A DNA stretch of 64,000 nucleotides from Acanthaster planci (taxonomy: Eukaryota > Echinodermata > Asteroidea > Valvatida > Acanthasteridae), in contig NW_019091390.1 of NCBI RefSeq assembly GCF_001949145.1, positions 316,987 through 380,986 of the forward strand. Reading direction: 5' to 3'. Numbering within the stretch: the first letter of the stretch is position 1; every line of letters begins with the position of its first letter. This document shows positions 36,416 through 48,800 of the stretch, piece after piece. The translations under genes and the position numbers were made by a program. Under the pieces are notes generated by a model. It was not told the DNA's origin and did not search any database. It saw nothing but the letters and a program-made list of their open reading frames with translations.

Positions 36416-38489
36416 TGTTGGACACTTCTAAATGTGCAAATTCGGATAAGCAGAGGTCAGCGTTGTTCAGTATTTAGGCATAATAAGGATGTGCATTTTT
36501 CTAATTTTTATTTGTGGTGGATTATAATGCACTGCTGATCGCACGCATTAATGAAGTATGTCATCAGTTGGCTGGAATGTGTCAGTTTTAGCAGCGGATG
36601 GCTCAGGACAAATCTTCATCTGCTGTTGTTAAGTTGTCGAAATCTTTCCCTATTGTTGAGATGGCTAGTCACTGATGGCTTGGGGTTACTTTCTTTTTTT
36701 TCTGAATTTTCGGACACACCTTTATTCCGGCCCACTTTGCCACAAGCTTTTTACTATTTATTGTTAGCTGAAAAGAGTAAAAAAACGTGGACAACAAAAA
36801 GGAAGGTAGAAAAATAACTTTGTCAGAATTTGCATTTTAAATTTCCTTAAGCTTTTGGTTTAACTCTCTCAAAATGGGGTCGGTTCCTTTGTTTTCATGT
36901 TTCTGTATTGAACAATTTCCTTTCAACCAGCAAAATAGTGGTCATCACGGACTCCATGCAGAAGTGCAGTGGTAACAGAGAAAAGGCACAGGTGGACACT
37001 TGAATACCATCGCTGCCTTGCATCTGATACCCATGTGGAGACTCTGTGGCTTTGTGCGCATTGAAATGAAATTTTTTTGCATACCTCACTCTTTACATGT
37101 ACCAAAGCCCTTATTGGTAGTAGAAAAAAGTACCAGCCACTCATTTGCATGGAGTTGGAATATACTTATTTGGGTATTATCTTTATATTTAATACTGAAT
37201 TACCTATTTTAACATGATGCTCTTATGCTGAAGCATAGACTAAGTTAACTTTCACCGTTACTATATTAAAAGTGTTTCAGTTCATTAAACCCACTCGTAT
37301 TTACACTTAAACACGGCAGACTATCAAGGCTTAGGTATTACAGCAAGAATGTTCATGTTCAAGTTTTGTGGGTCACACCCCCACAACTTGTTATTTGAAA
37401 GTGAGATGTGATTTGCTGAATTGTATCCATTTGGTCACAGACAATCTTTTTGAGAGGGAATTGTTGCTGGATAGTAAGGCTTGTGTTACATTTGTGGTAT
37501 TTGTGGCAGTGTTTTCTTGTAAAGGCATTAACCTAAATTCTTTACTTTTTCAGACTTAATTTAAGGGAGAAAAAATACCAGGCAACTATTTTATTACACA
37601 TTAAAATCACTTATTGTTCATATTGAATTTATACAAAACTCTTTGTATGCAAGGAACTGTTATTATGCAATCTTCTGAACTTCTGTCTGGTGAGACAGTA
37701 ACAAACGACTGAAAATATTTTAGAAGCATAGATCATTACAGAGTCACAATACATGTATATACGCGTGTTATTAACGATAATATTTTTAATATCTCTTGGT
37801 CAGAAGTTTTCCTGATTTAAAATGTATCCTTTTATCCTATTGAAATATTTAAGACACTACTATTTATGTAATGTAGAATCGGCTTGATACATGTTGCTTT
37901 ATTTTCTGTTCTCTTCTTTTGTCGTAAATATGCTGTATTGACTTGGTCATTAGGATAATCACAATGAATAATCAATTGTTCTGCACAAAATATGTGGAAA
38001 AGGTTGTGTGATCTAAGCGTAATCAGAAGCAATAAAATCCTCAAAGGGATTTCCTGGAGTGAATCTGTGAAGAAAAAAAAAGGAAACTTCTCACTTCCAG
38101 GCTCTGTTATCACCGATTCCATCTTACGGACCGCTGGTATCCTTGGCGTGCTCATGTCTGGAAGTCACCATTTCTGTCGGTCGTGTTCTGATCTACTGAG
38201 CGTCTAGTCCAAAGTCTCAAATCTCAAAGTCCACATCACTGTCGCTTCGAACAGTATTGCCTCGGCAGTTCGTTTACCCATCCTGCAAATGCGCGCAATA
38301 AAGCATGTATCTAACAGAGGTTCGTTGTAACAAAACAGCGGGGAAACTAGTGGGCCAAATGGCATGCGAAGTCTTATATCTACATATAAGTGAAAACGAT
38401 ACAATTAAGGTTTCTCTGTGTTTCTAAAGGTGAGAAAATTACCCAACTTGATCGATAACGTTATCGAACGTAAGCATTCTACTACCTGC
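36416..38489. other. Convergent intergenic region, CTH to lectin
   Basis: No coding segment seen. Plus-strand AATAAA words near 38031 and 38295 are candidate CTH polyadenylation signals; a minus-strand AATAAA near 37906 could serve the lectin. The perfect palindrome TCGATAACGTTATCGA lies at 38452-38467, just beyond the lectin stop. Confidence 0.5.
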
Positions 38490-39248
38490 TTATGCCTCCT
38501 GCTTCTTTCCGTCTTCAAAATAGACTACCATTTTTGTTAAGATATTGAAATAATTGCAAGAATTGTCCAGTTTGATGTCTCTTTCCTCGGCAACGTAGCG
38601 ACTGATGTTATTCAATTGGCAGATCTTTCCTCCGCGGCTTCCCCGAAGGAGATGAAAGGACTTGCATCCAGGTTCGTCTCGGCACACTGAACCACAGGCG
38701 ATGGCACCCTTGGTTGAGAACTCCTTGATGACGTGACCAGTCAGGCAGTGGTTTGGGGAGCGGGTGTCGGCGTACGCTTGCAGGCAAGACATCCCTGGGG
38801 TGACCATCGGTAAGGCAGGGCTCTCGCAAATCACAAAGTAGGAAAGACTGCATGGGGTATCATCCATTTTGCCGTTGTGATCGCGCCACAAGCACACACA
38901 GTTTCCATTGTGGTAGGGCTCTCCCGGTGCCCAACTGGTGTATCTACACACCTTGCCCGCTTCACCTGAACGTACCAGCATGCCCTTCCTCCATGTGCAA
39001 CCGATCCAAACATTTCCCGTGGGGACCGTGTCTGTGAACATCTCCCAAATTACCTCCCGCTCTTCCAGGGAGTCAGGTACAGACAAGGTACCGCCCATGT
39101 CGGAGCAGATTGTGGAGCCGTTCTCCTGCGGCATCTCCTTCTCCAAGAGGCAATAACTGGAATCTTGAAACCATCTCTGGTCTCGACAGATAGTTTCCAC
39201 CCCGATGCTAAAGATGAACACCACCAAATATACAACGACTTTTCTCAT
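38490..39248 (-). CDS. Secreted C-type lectin / PAN-apple domain protein, intronless
   Basis: A single uninterrupted 252-codon frame. Residues 1 to about 19 form a hydrophobic signal peptide, so the product is probably secreted. Residues 21-141 look like a C-type lectin domain: paired Cys21/Cys33, WIGCTW in place of the WIG motif at 81-86, a WAPGEPYHNGNCV stretch at 106-118 and a closing CSLSYFVICE. The usual sugar-specificity EPN or QPD tripeptide is replaced by EPY and the WND motif by MDD, so calcium-dependent sugar binding is uncertain. Residues 155-231 carry seven cysteines (155, 168, 185, 189, 195, 210, 231) and the CKSFHLL and GGKICQLNN signature of PAN/apple domains. A TATA-like word lies upstream on the minus strand near 39330, and a minus-strand AATAAA near 37906 could be its polyadenylation signal. 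It could be one member of an expanded immune-type lectin family or a retrocopy; I cannot name an orthologue. Confidence 0.85.
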   Translation of the reverse strand: MRKVVVYLVVFIFSIGVETICRDQRWFQDSSYCLLEKEMPQENGSTICSDMGGTLSVPDSLEEREVIWEMFTDTVPTGNVWIGCTWRKGMLVRSGEAGKVCRYTSWAPGEPYHNGNCVCLWRDHNGKMDDTPCSLSYFVICESPALPMVTPGMSCLQAYADTRSPNHCLTGHVIKEFSTKGAIACGSVCRDEPGCKSFHLLRGSRGGKICQLNNISRYVAEERDIKLDNSCNYFNILTKMVVYFEDGKKQEA

Positions 39249-40899
39249 CCCGACATATAAGTTTGACTCCTTAGAAGTTGAACTTGTGGTGGATAGCGTA
39301 CTTGTGTTTCAGTTTGATGAACAACAATGCTTATACAAGATACAGATAAATAGTTTCTCCCGTTTCGTGATAATACGAATGTTAAAATGATGTTTCAAGG
39401 CATCCAATGTTGTGAGTCTCCTACCTACAACGTGACAGCATGGCATTTTACAAAAATGCTAAGTGCCGTCTCGGCGCCGTACTCGATCTGGGTGTTACTC
39501 CTTTCAATAGCAAGTCATGGTTCTGACTTTCGATCAATTAACTAACATTGTTCCGTTCGCTTGACAGACCGCCAGTGGTATGGCAGTTTCAAAACAACTG
39601 CACTGCGAAGAGCGATCGAGTTTCCAAATAAACTTGAGACAGGCCCAGTGTTTTTCAGAAACAGGACCACACGCTCGGAAGAAATTGAACGTCACGGTAA
39701 TTTCTGTTGCTATAGAAACTGCAGGCTGCACTAAAGGCGGATGTTCGAGTTATAGGAGAAATAACGGTGATCCGAAACTAACCTCTTGATGAAAAATTCA
39801 AATGATGAGGTTGGTTGGAGTTTTTTATGTTGTTATTATTACAGGCCTTGGAAGCGCTGTCTGTCACAAGTGTAATTAATAGGACACGTGGGGCAAGTTA
39901 TGATGTATATTTTCATAGAACTCTTCATCTGTTAGTGTTTGAATGGCGTTGTTTTAGTAAAAGCGAATTGTGTGGCTGTTAGTACTTGAAATTTAGCTAT
40001 TTAGTTCTTGAGAATAAAGTGTACGTTGATTTTCTTTAAAATGCCTCATTGTTTATGTGCTGATTTCCTCTTGCCCGAGAAAGTGATTTCATTGTTTAAA
40101 ATATATATAATGTTATCATACGTTTTGGTACAGTTTTAACGTGAAAAAAAAAACTCTTGAAAAGTTCGGCAGGAGAGGCCTACATTACCACTTAGCCGTG
40201 CTCCACAGTAGAGACGGCGCTGGTAAAGAACATCACGGGTAAAGGGTGTACTAGGTACTTCTTCAAAATTGGAATTTGCGGGCGTCAATATTTTTCACCA
40301 ACGACAGCACGACGCCGGCTAGCTGCTGGTGACCATTTCTGCCGTGTGGCAAAGATCATGCGATTGGATCACCTTGAACGTACCTAACTGTTTAATACCA
40401 AATGCTGGCTCCTTTATCACGCGAACATCTGCCGTACGGACTACATGTACATTATTTATATCAGCTATAAACCATCATCTTTCCGAGATGCAGGCACAAT
40501 TACATGTGGAGAGAACATGCTCATTGGTAATGCACGAGCACCGAACTAGACCAAGAGAGGGCGCAATTTTATCAACGCTGGCTCCATAGACAGTTAAATC
40601 TGTGGCTGGCTCCTCTGTAGGTAGTGGTCAGAACTGCACTTCGCTGGTTCACAAACGACTTTAAAGACTGCGCGTTACGGTCGCATCGATACCAACAAAA
40701 TGAGCACTCCCGATCAATCGACGAGGGTGTGCACCTGCTCAAGGAGGATAACCAGAACAGTTAAAAGACGGTCGTACGGGGAAAAAAGTCTGTAAGCATC
40801 TGTTCCCCCATCGTGGTTCATAAGCCTGAGATCATCTTTCGTTGGCGTCATCCGAGATTACCAGCTGATTAGAGCCCTAAATATTATATTCACTGACTC
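39249..40899. other. Intergenic, lectin 5' flank to PLPPR-like 3' end
   Basis: No gene seen. It should contain the lectin promoter and the 3' UTR of the minus-strand PLPPR-like gene. A family C repeat occupies 40548-40748. Confidence 0.5.
40548..40748. repeat. Dispersed repeat family C, copy 2
   Basis: It shares AAGAGAGGGCGCAAT, AGAACTGCACTTCGCTGGTT and CAACAAAATGAGCACTCCC with the copy at 12987 and ends GCACCTGCTCAAGG. It lies just beyond the predicted last exon of the minus-strand PLPPR-like gene. Confidence 0.65.
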
Positions 40900-40983
40900 T
40901 CAGATTGTCCCCGGTTGCGCCCGATGATGGACAATGACCACATCATCCAGATAGGCCGGGTTGTGACTGAGCGGTATCCCGTT
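40900..40983 (-). CDS. Predicted last coding exon of the minus-strand PLPPR-like gene
   Basis: An 84-nt phase-0 segment begins after TTTCTAG, reads NGIPLSHNPAYLDDVVIVHH and seven more codons, then TGA. It keeps the frame of the preceding exon, which ends CAG/GTATGG at 41775. Nothing in the tail is recognisable, so this rests on splice signals, phase and a total length close to the paralogue. Confidence 0.5.
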   Translation of the reverse strand, partial: NGIPLSHNPAYLDDVVIVHHRAQPGTI

Positions 40984-43900
40984 CTAGAAAAGTAAGTAAA
41001 AAGTAATGGGCTTTAAACAACCCTGTAATACAGTTTTTCGGCCTTAAAATAAAGTCTGTTGTCCATTTTCCATTTTCATTTCCGACATTTTATTGCAAAA
41101 TTATTGTAAGGTTCATTTGAATCACTATGATGTTTATCATGACATTAACGGTGATGGCGGCTCTGACACTACACCAGCGCCACAATCAAGTTGTAAATGT
41201 AATTTGAAAAATTTCCCTTACGGTAAATTTGATTTCGTGGTTTGTTTCATTTCTTATGTAGCAAATCAAATTCTATGCATAGATGTTTTCTAAGATCAAC
41301 ATTTCGGGTAAAAAAATGTACAAAACCAATCGGGAGGGAAAGCTATACCAATTTAGCTTTTAAAAGCCTAGGGCACTTAGAAAACAAATCGACCGGGAAA
41401 AGAGGTGCAGCGTTACTTCCATGCTGTTGAAAAAAATTGAAATTTGTGGCAGCATGGTATGAAAACCCTGGAGTGCCATCAAGTATATTTTTGAAAGAGT
41501 GAAGTATATTTTTTCAAAGTTTGTTTCTACAAATAACATTTTACCAAAATTTGTTTCTACGAAATGCATTTTTTTAGATCGTTCTTTGTGATGTGTGATG
41601 AAACATTGTTTCTATTTTTGGAAACTTTTTTGTTATGAGATATATTTTTTTCCAATTTTGTTTGTGTATCTTGTAAAAACAAACTTTGATGGCACTCCAG
41701 AGCTTTCTTAACACGGCAAGTTTCATCGGCACGGCTAATGCCAAGTGAGACCGCACGGCTAGATTCATCCATACCTGCTGGGACATGTGCGAAGTGCACG
41801 GTGAGTCGGTGCCCCTGCAGTGTTGCACTCTGGGTAGAACAAACGACGATGGCGCGGTCCTCATGAAGTGCTCTTCCTCGATTGAGAATACGGACGAGTC
41901 CTTTGACGGCGTCACGGCAAGATTGGAGTGTGGCTTGGGGGTTCTTTCCTGGAATGCTTTCAAAATGACCAGACTCTGTCGACAGAAGTTTATGGAAAAG
42001 ATGAGTCAGTAGGCTATGGCTTTGCCATTTTGCAATCCGTAAACTTATCCGATACGATACGTGTCCCTTAAAATGTTTCTTTTCCATCTCCAGCGTGTAC
42101 ATACCAAGTTAGGTTCATTTCAAATGCCAAGGGGGGGGGGACTCGTATTCGTCAGTGTTTTTTTCTTTTACCAAGTACACGGCGATGGAAGTTCCAAGGA
42201 TGAATCCAGCGAACACGTCGGAACAGTGATTTTTGTAGGATGCCGCCCGAGAAAGTCCCCATATAACGGCGCAGCTCAGGTACGTGAGACAGAGCAGAGG
42301 GACTGGCAGACGGACGTTCCGGAACTGCATTTGCGTGGAGAGATACACCTGCACTCGGTACATTATTTTGACGGGAAAAATGAGTGGTGGCCGTTAGAGC
42401 AATTTTAATGCATTACCCAAAGACGAATGTGGCATTTTAAGTCACCCTTTGCATGTTGTCGTAGAAATAATGCAACGCACGCAAGCTTTGGGCTACACAA
42501 AATGCATTATACTGTAATGGCTTGACAACCAACAAAATAGGCCATGAAAGAAACAGTGTGACGTCAGTTTGGGCGAAGTTCCGTCCAAAGAGCGAACATC
42601 AGACATTTATTTAGAACTCAGTAACGAAAATATTTTAATGCTGAAAGAAGTCTCGAACGTTTTGCGCAGTGTAGCCCACATTCTGGGGCTGAATACGGCC
42701 CGGCATTTCGCAATAGTGCGCGCCTCCTAGAGATTACAACGCACTGGCCAATCACAATGCGCAAAATCTGTCGACCATGCTTGTTTGGAAAGGGTCAACA
42801 GATTCCGCACGCTGTGATTGGCCAACAGGTTGCAATCTCTTGGAGGTGCACAATCGTAAATCGCCCGAATTACCGGGACCTGTTTTTCGCCTTTGACTTA
42901 CCGTGGCAAAAACAGAGGAGTAGGCACCCAGCGACGCATGGATTGACGGTAAAGACCTCCTATATATCGACAAAACAGCAGTTTAACAATTTATCTCTCA
43001 TTGTAATTTTGTTGCTCAAGGATTCTCCGCAAGTTTGTTTTTTGAATGCTTTTCTTATTTTTGACCGGATGCCACTGCACTGGGATGGGCAAAAATTGGT
43101 CCTCAGTTTTTGATATTCTGAGGAAAATGGACAAGAGGGCAGTTGAAAAATGAATATATTTATTATGTAGAAGATTCTGGGGGCTTTAACTCAAAAGTGC
43201 GACTCGTTCAGGCTGGGTTTTATAATTTCAATTCTATCAAAATAGTTCAAATCATTGCCATCTCTAAGTGACCGATACCCAAGTTTTACCTAATTGCATG
43301 CATGGCCATGGCCATGCATGGTGCTTACCTCGCTTGTTTGATTAGCTCGTGGTCGCCATTCAAGCAGGTGTAGTCCGTGACAAATCTCGTGTCGGCGGGA
43401 CCGTAGATCGGACTGCAGGCGTCAGGATCGCACGCAGCGAAGAAGTAAGGCGTCATCTGCCCAGTTACAATCTGGATGAAATCGGTGATGACCCAGGTGG
43501 CGAATCCTCCAAAACTGAACACACCTTCACGTTTCAATCGCGATCGTAAAGAGCAAGTAAGATCTTCCACTATAAAATGTTTAATTCCTTCAGAATTTGT
43601 CCAAAGTTGGCCAGTTTGCAAATCAACCCATAGATTGATGCACGCGGTCTATAATTTAAGTTCACTAAAACAAAAACAAAATTTGAAAGCTTTCAAGACG
43701 AAGGTGCTGTCAGATTTCTTTTGAGGTATCTTAGACCGGGGAGCATAAGAAAAAAGAACAAGACCAGTCAGTGTTCAGGAAAAGAACTTCATATGATGAT
43801 TCTTGTCCATAAAACAATTCCCCGGATCTTTTTCTTTGAAATGTGCTTTCTTTTAATACATTTGAAATCATAGATAGAACAAGAAAACTAAATTCCTCCA

Positions 43901-45860
43901 TTAATTGCACAACTTAGGTAAGAATCAAATGACAGGTTTCACTACCTTTCTGCCTGTTCATTTAGTTTTATGTGCATAAATTGTTACCCTCACGATAACA
44001 TCAAAAAGGTTGGTTTCGATTACACCTTTCCCAACCCAAGTTTTGATACATCTCAGCAACGCAGAGACCAGCGAAGAAATTCTATGAGCCCTCTAATCAA
44101 CTGGACCATAGCTCCAAGGGTGGTTCCAGAGCCATTTTTGGAGGGTGGTGGTTGGGGGGGGGGTTAAAAATGTAAATTTCTAATAATACGCTTTCTTAGG
44201 TGTGAGGACAATCCAAAAAATCCTCAGTACATTAAAAGGAAAACAAAAATGAGGGCATGCACTGAGACTCCCACTGCCCCGCCCCTAATCTTCCGACGGA
44301 TAATATTCTGTATCAAATCGCTGTTTTACAAGTGTTGATATAAGACCCACCGATGAAGCGCAGCGCTCTCCTCATGGGCGTGTATAGTCGTAGACTACAG
44401 CTCAGCACGACCTTCATTGTGTCTTTACCATTATCACACTTGCATAGAGCCAACATGCTCTCCCCGAGGAGGATCTAGATTCAGTCGTCAAGAGAAAAAA
44501 AGGCGGGAAAATCGAGTTTAACGAAAGGAAGTTTTTTTGCCTTTGATACAATTTACCAGGATTTGATTGAGCCATAGAAATTCATATCGACAACAAAGAA
44601 GTAATTGCTTCGTGGCAAGAAATAATTACGATGTATCCAAGTTTTAAAATAATATATTATCAGTCTATAGACTAATTCTGAACAAGTGCAGGTATAATTA
44701 TGAAAAATAGTTTCTATTTCACCAAAATCAGTGTATGAGCACTCCCTCTTTTGACTCAATGAATGGACCCCTTTTGAAAAATCATGTCTATATACAGATA
44801 CGTTGGGCAGGGCAAAAAAAATACATAATACCCGTGAAAGCATATCAACCAAACACTACTGTTGAGACATAAAAAGGATTTACATGGTCTGAAACTTTGG
44901 TTTTCTTAATAAAATCACATGGTGCTTCTGCTGTGGGTGTATACTAGACAATGTTGATGGAAGAATTTTATTCCTAGCCTGCTGAAAGACAACAAGCTTT
45001 TTGCACACTGTCAGTTGTTGGTTTGGTTTGGTTTGTTTGCTTTCGTATGTTTAGATTTTTTTATTTTAAGCCAATTAAAATTAATTCCTCGTTTATCATC
45101 ACTCAAAGTTATATTTTTAGGTTGGGAGGGCCTTTGATATGTGATATTTCAAGTTACTTTTTCCCAGACTTTTCAAATAGTCTAAAATACATTTCTTGTA
45201 CAGCATTTTAACGCTTGAGTGTTCCAAATATCATAACAGCATGATCAGATCAATCAGTCAAGGTTGAGGGCAAGATTAGAGAAAAAAAATCACAAGGCCG
45301 TTTTGTGGTGCAGATACATCTACAAGGTTGAAAAGGGCCGGGAATTTGTTAAAAGTTGGAAATATCAAATATAAAAAAAAAAGTCAGGACGGTATAGGGA
45401 AAATCGGGTCGGGCGGTGATGTAAAACAAGGAATTAATTTTAATTGGCCTTAGTTGTTTGTTGTTGTTTGTTAGCTGTTTCAAATGTGTTGTCCTGCGGG
45501 GTTTTGTAGAATGATCAGTTTTGGAACGTATTCCTGCAGTGCCGGTGGGGGAAAGCAGAAAAGGTTTACCAGAATGATTGGCGCTGCAAAACTGATGACG
45601 TAGAGTCCTCTCTCCGGAACAATTTCTTCCCGGTTGTACGGCTTCATGTACTGCCTCTCATTGCACCAAAATCCTCTCGTTATCTGATTAGGAAGATAGT
45701 CTGTAAACTCCAGAAAGAACCAGAGGGCACCGACACCGGCGAAAAGCACGTAGTCAACGCTGAGAAAGCAGGGGACCAGCCACGTGTTTTTGGATACCAG
45801 TCGACCGCGCTGGTCTTGATATGGCTCAGTGGTACTGCACCAGCGATGGTCGTCCACCAT
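40900..45860 (-). CDS. Phospholipid phosphatase-related (PLPPR/PRG-like) six-pass membrane protein
   Basis: Seven exons join in phase: 45860-45570, 44474-44351, 43524-43329, 42959-42902, 42348-42172, 41975-41775 and 40983-40900. They give 1131 nt, 376 aa. The start at 45860 has A at -3 and G at +4. Early hydrophobic stretches include WLVPCFLSVDYVLFAG and LYVISFAAPIIL. RRALRFIG precedes the GGFATW segment. The C1 region reads QIVTGQMTPYFF where lipid phosphate phosphatases have K..(6)..RP. C2 reads LPSIHASL in place of PSGH and keeps its His. C3 reads SRAASYKNHCSDV, with Asn where the catalytic His belongs. These substitutions match vertebrate PLPPR proteins, which lack normal phosphatase activity and act in membrane and neurite shaping; activity here is inferred absent. 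The last two exons are assigned by phase, splice sites and SLVIL matching SVSIL in the paralogue, and are less certain than the first five. Confidence 0.8.
44351..44474 (-). CDS. Exon 2 of the minus-strand PLPPR-like gene
   Basis: A 124-nt exon bounded by CTAG and GTGGGT. It encodes ILLGESMLALCK, a short cytosolic loop and MRRALRFI plus the first base of a Gly codon. It fills the phase-0 to phase-1 gap between exons 1 and 3 exactly and matches the 130-nt exon 2 of the plus-strand paralogue (ILFGEAALAV ... VRRTLRFI). Confidence 0.8.
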
Positions 45861-48800
45861 TTTGGTTGACCGTAGCTTGAGGACACAGAAAAACGGTACG
45901 GTTAGACAAAATATTTCGTGTAGTGGCTGAATAAACCCCACCATCTGATTGGTGGTAGTCATGCACGTGCCATTGTATTTTTCGTCCAAACACAAGTCAT
46001 GGCGCGTTTGCACCGAAAACAGAACGTTCTAATCCACAGTAAATAGAACGTTCTAATCGATGATAAAAAAATTTAACTCGTAAGGGTGCAGGGATTTATT
46101 TATGATTCATTCAGGTGTTGAATAAAGCAATTAATGAAAATTTATTTTACGGCTGTAGAAAGATAATTTATTTCATTTATTGATGAAAACTTCCATATTT
46201 ATTGTTACCAGCACCACTGTGCAAATGTGGAACACTCATTTTTATGCAGTGACAACTAAGATGTGCAGAACTCTCGCATCTGCATTTCCTTAATAGCTAC
46301 CGTATTTGCATAAATATTTGCCTAATTAATCACATGGAGCTCTAAGTTGAAACTAACTGACATGCAAACAAAGGAAAAGTATAAAACCACGACGGCACAA
46401 GTCAGAGTGAGCTTTTAAATGTAAGTCCCCGGGGAACCTCAATGGGGACAGGACTTTTCTACAGCCATTACTCTAAAATCCCCAATTTTTGCTAAGGCTT
46501 AAACTGGACTTAATAAAAAAAATAAGGTCAGGTAGAAATCCAATTGCCTGTTGGCTAATTAATTACCCGTGTAAATGAAAAAAGTATTGCTCAATGCAGA
46601 CAGCTATTACATCATTCAGTATAGAGACCTATATTTTTATTTAGGAAGAGTGAGATTATTGAGATCAGATTACATGTATTCAGAGAGAAACAAATACCCC
46701 GAAACCAGACTAAAACACTACATGGAAAGAATCCATATAGTTCCAACACTTAGGAAATAAAACCCTGATAAATAAATTGACTCAAATTCTTCTTGTTCGT
46801 TTAAAGTTTCAAACGGAGGACGGGAATTTCACTGGAGCCGCCTGAGAGTGAAATAATTTCACTCTTCAGAAAAAATATCTACTTGAAGACAATTTGCACT
46901 GGTTTCAAGCGACTCTGCGCATTATTATTAACGATAAAGGAAAAGGAAGAGGACATTAATGAAGGATATGTGTTGCATATTAAGATCAACACAATTCCCG
47001 ATGGAGTTTCATTAGCTCACGAAATAACCATCATACCGCTGATGACTAAACACGAAATTGAGAGGAAAAGCGCTGGGAAGCTAAATTTGCTCGTAATGAA
47101 ATCTTCCTGGAAGGCTTGATTGAAAACGAAATGAGATTGATATTAATCAGAGGAAATCGGCTCTGCCTGTTAAAAATCAGTAGTAGATAAAATAATAGGA
47201 AGACGGTGCAAGGGTTGACCCAGAACTAAATATTAAGGGGCCCCAAATTTGGGGGGCTATAGGACAGAAATTTTGAAATTGTCAATATAATATTTTAGGG
47301 ACTTTCCTAGGGCTGAGGCTACATTAAGTGCTTTTTAAACGCTTTAATATAGAAGCAAGGGCAAAGAAACAGAAAAATCCCTCTTCTCTCAATATTTCCC
47401 CCTCCCCAAAAAGAAAAACGGGGCTGGGGGTAGCGGGGGGTTCATGGGTCCATTGCCCCCAAATCTGCGCACAGGATGAAGATACCATAAAACAACTGAA
47501 AAAGGAAACTTTGCCGATATCTTAAGAGTATGAATTGTCCACATTCAAGTGTAGGCATTGGATGGCTTCTTCGGATTATAGTATATGTCGGCCCACACAC
47601 ATGTAAACCGAAATCATTAAAGTTTTACTTTGGAATTAGGAATTCAGAAATATTTTGGTGCAGCATTTAATTTTCATCAATACATGTTTGATAGTGTACG
47701 TTGTTAATTGGTTTACCATTCTCCTTCTACCCCTAGTAAACACACTAAATACTTTATTACCAATGGAAAATTTAAGTTCTATGAGTTCGGTCGTTCTACC
47801 CCTTTGGCAGCCTTTTTTCCACTAAATGTTCAGGAATTTTGATGGCCCTCTTCCCTGCCTTTCTCAACTCTCAAAGTTCGTGTACATTCTCATTTTGCCC
47901 TGCCTCCATGACTACCTCACATTTCTATTTTGCGCGTTTTCCAGTCCAATTTCTACGTCTCAATTCACCTTGCCTTCTTTCCATGTTTTGTTTATTTCAT
48001 CAATCCCCACTAGCAGAAGGGGGGAGGCGGGGACCATGACCTCCCACTCAAATGAGAACAATTTAAAAATATCTAATGATAGGAAGACGATTTTTGGAGT
48101 TTTTAATTTCTCTTCTCTCCGACGGGAATAAAAACCCATAAATGTATAGACTCTCTCAGAATACCATAATTTAAGTTTCATAAAAAAATCTAAATTCCCC
48201 ATCGCCCTAAGAAACCCACCCCCTCCCCCAAAAGTAGTTTCTGGATCCTCCCCGTCAACCCTTGGACTTTATTTTCCCATAGAGATCATCATCTTTTGTT
48301 ATCTTCCCGGCAAATCATCATCCTCCTTACACATCAGTCATTAGCGGCCCCTGGCAAAATTCCCCGCTGATCTTTAACCGCATGTACTCCCGAACTCTCT
48401 GCGGTTATAAAATAACGACATGTATTTCAACCGACCGAACAGATCTGACAAAATTGGTGAAAAAAAAATTGGTACTCACTTCTGCGGTTCTGCTCTCCTT
48501 CGGACGTCACAATGGCGACTCTGAAATCACATCGACTGTCTCTTTTAGCTATGTTTTACATTGTTGTTCGACGCGCTCGTTCGCCAGCCGTATATCATAA
48601 ACTCAGGTCCTGATCTTCCGCAAGAGTTAACGCATAATGCCGCTCGCCGCTCGCTTTACAAAACCTTTTATTCATCCAAGGAAATTATATTATCCACTAC
48701 GTCAGCATCCATGCTGTAGCCAGTGCATTTTTTCTCATGCTAAAAGCCAGGTGTTCCCAACAATGTGCGGGCTACTTTCAATCCCTCTCCGTGTTTTGAT

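Noticed and set aside
45858-46013. Upstream start for the minus-strand PLPPR-like protein
   Set aside because: The frame is open but the extra ~50 residues do not resemble the family's N terminus; the ATG at 45860 has the better context.
46883-47119. Small gene in the region between the PLPPR-like genes
   Set aside because: A 78-codon frame with no domain, no supporting splice sites and composition like its surroundings.
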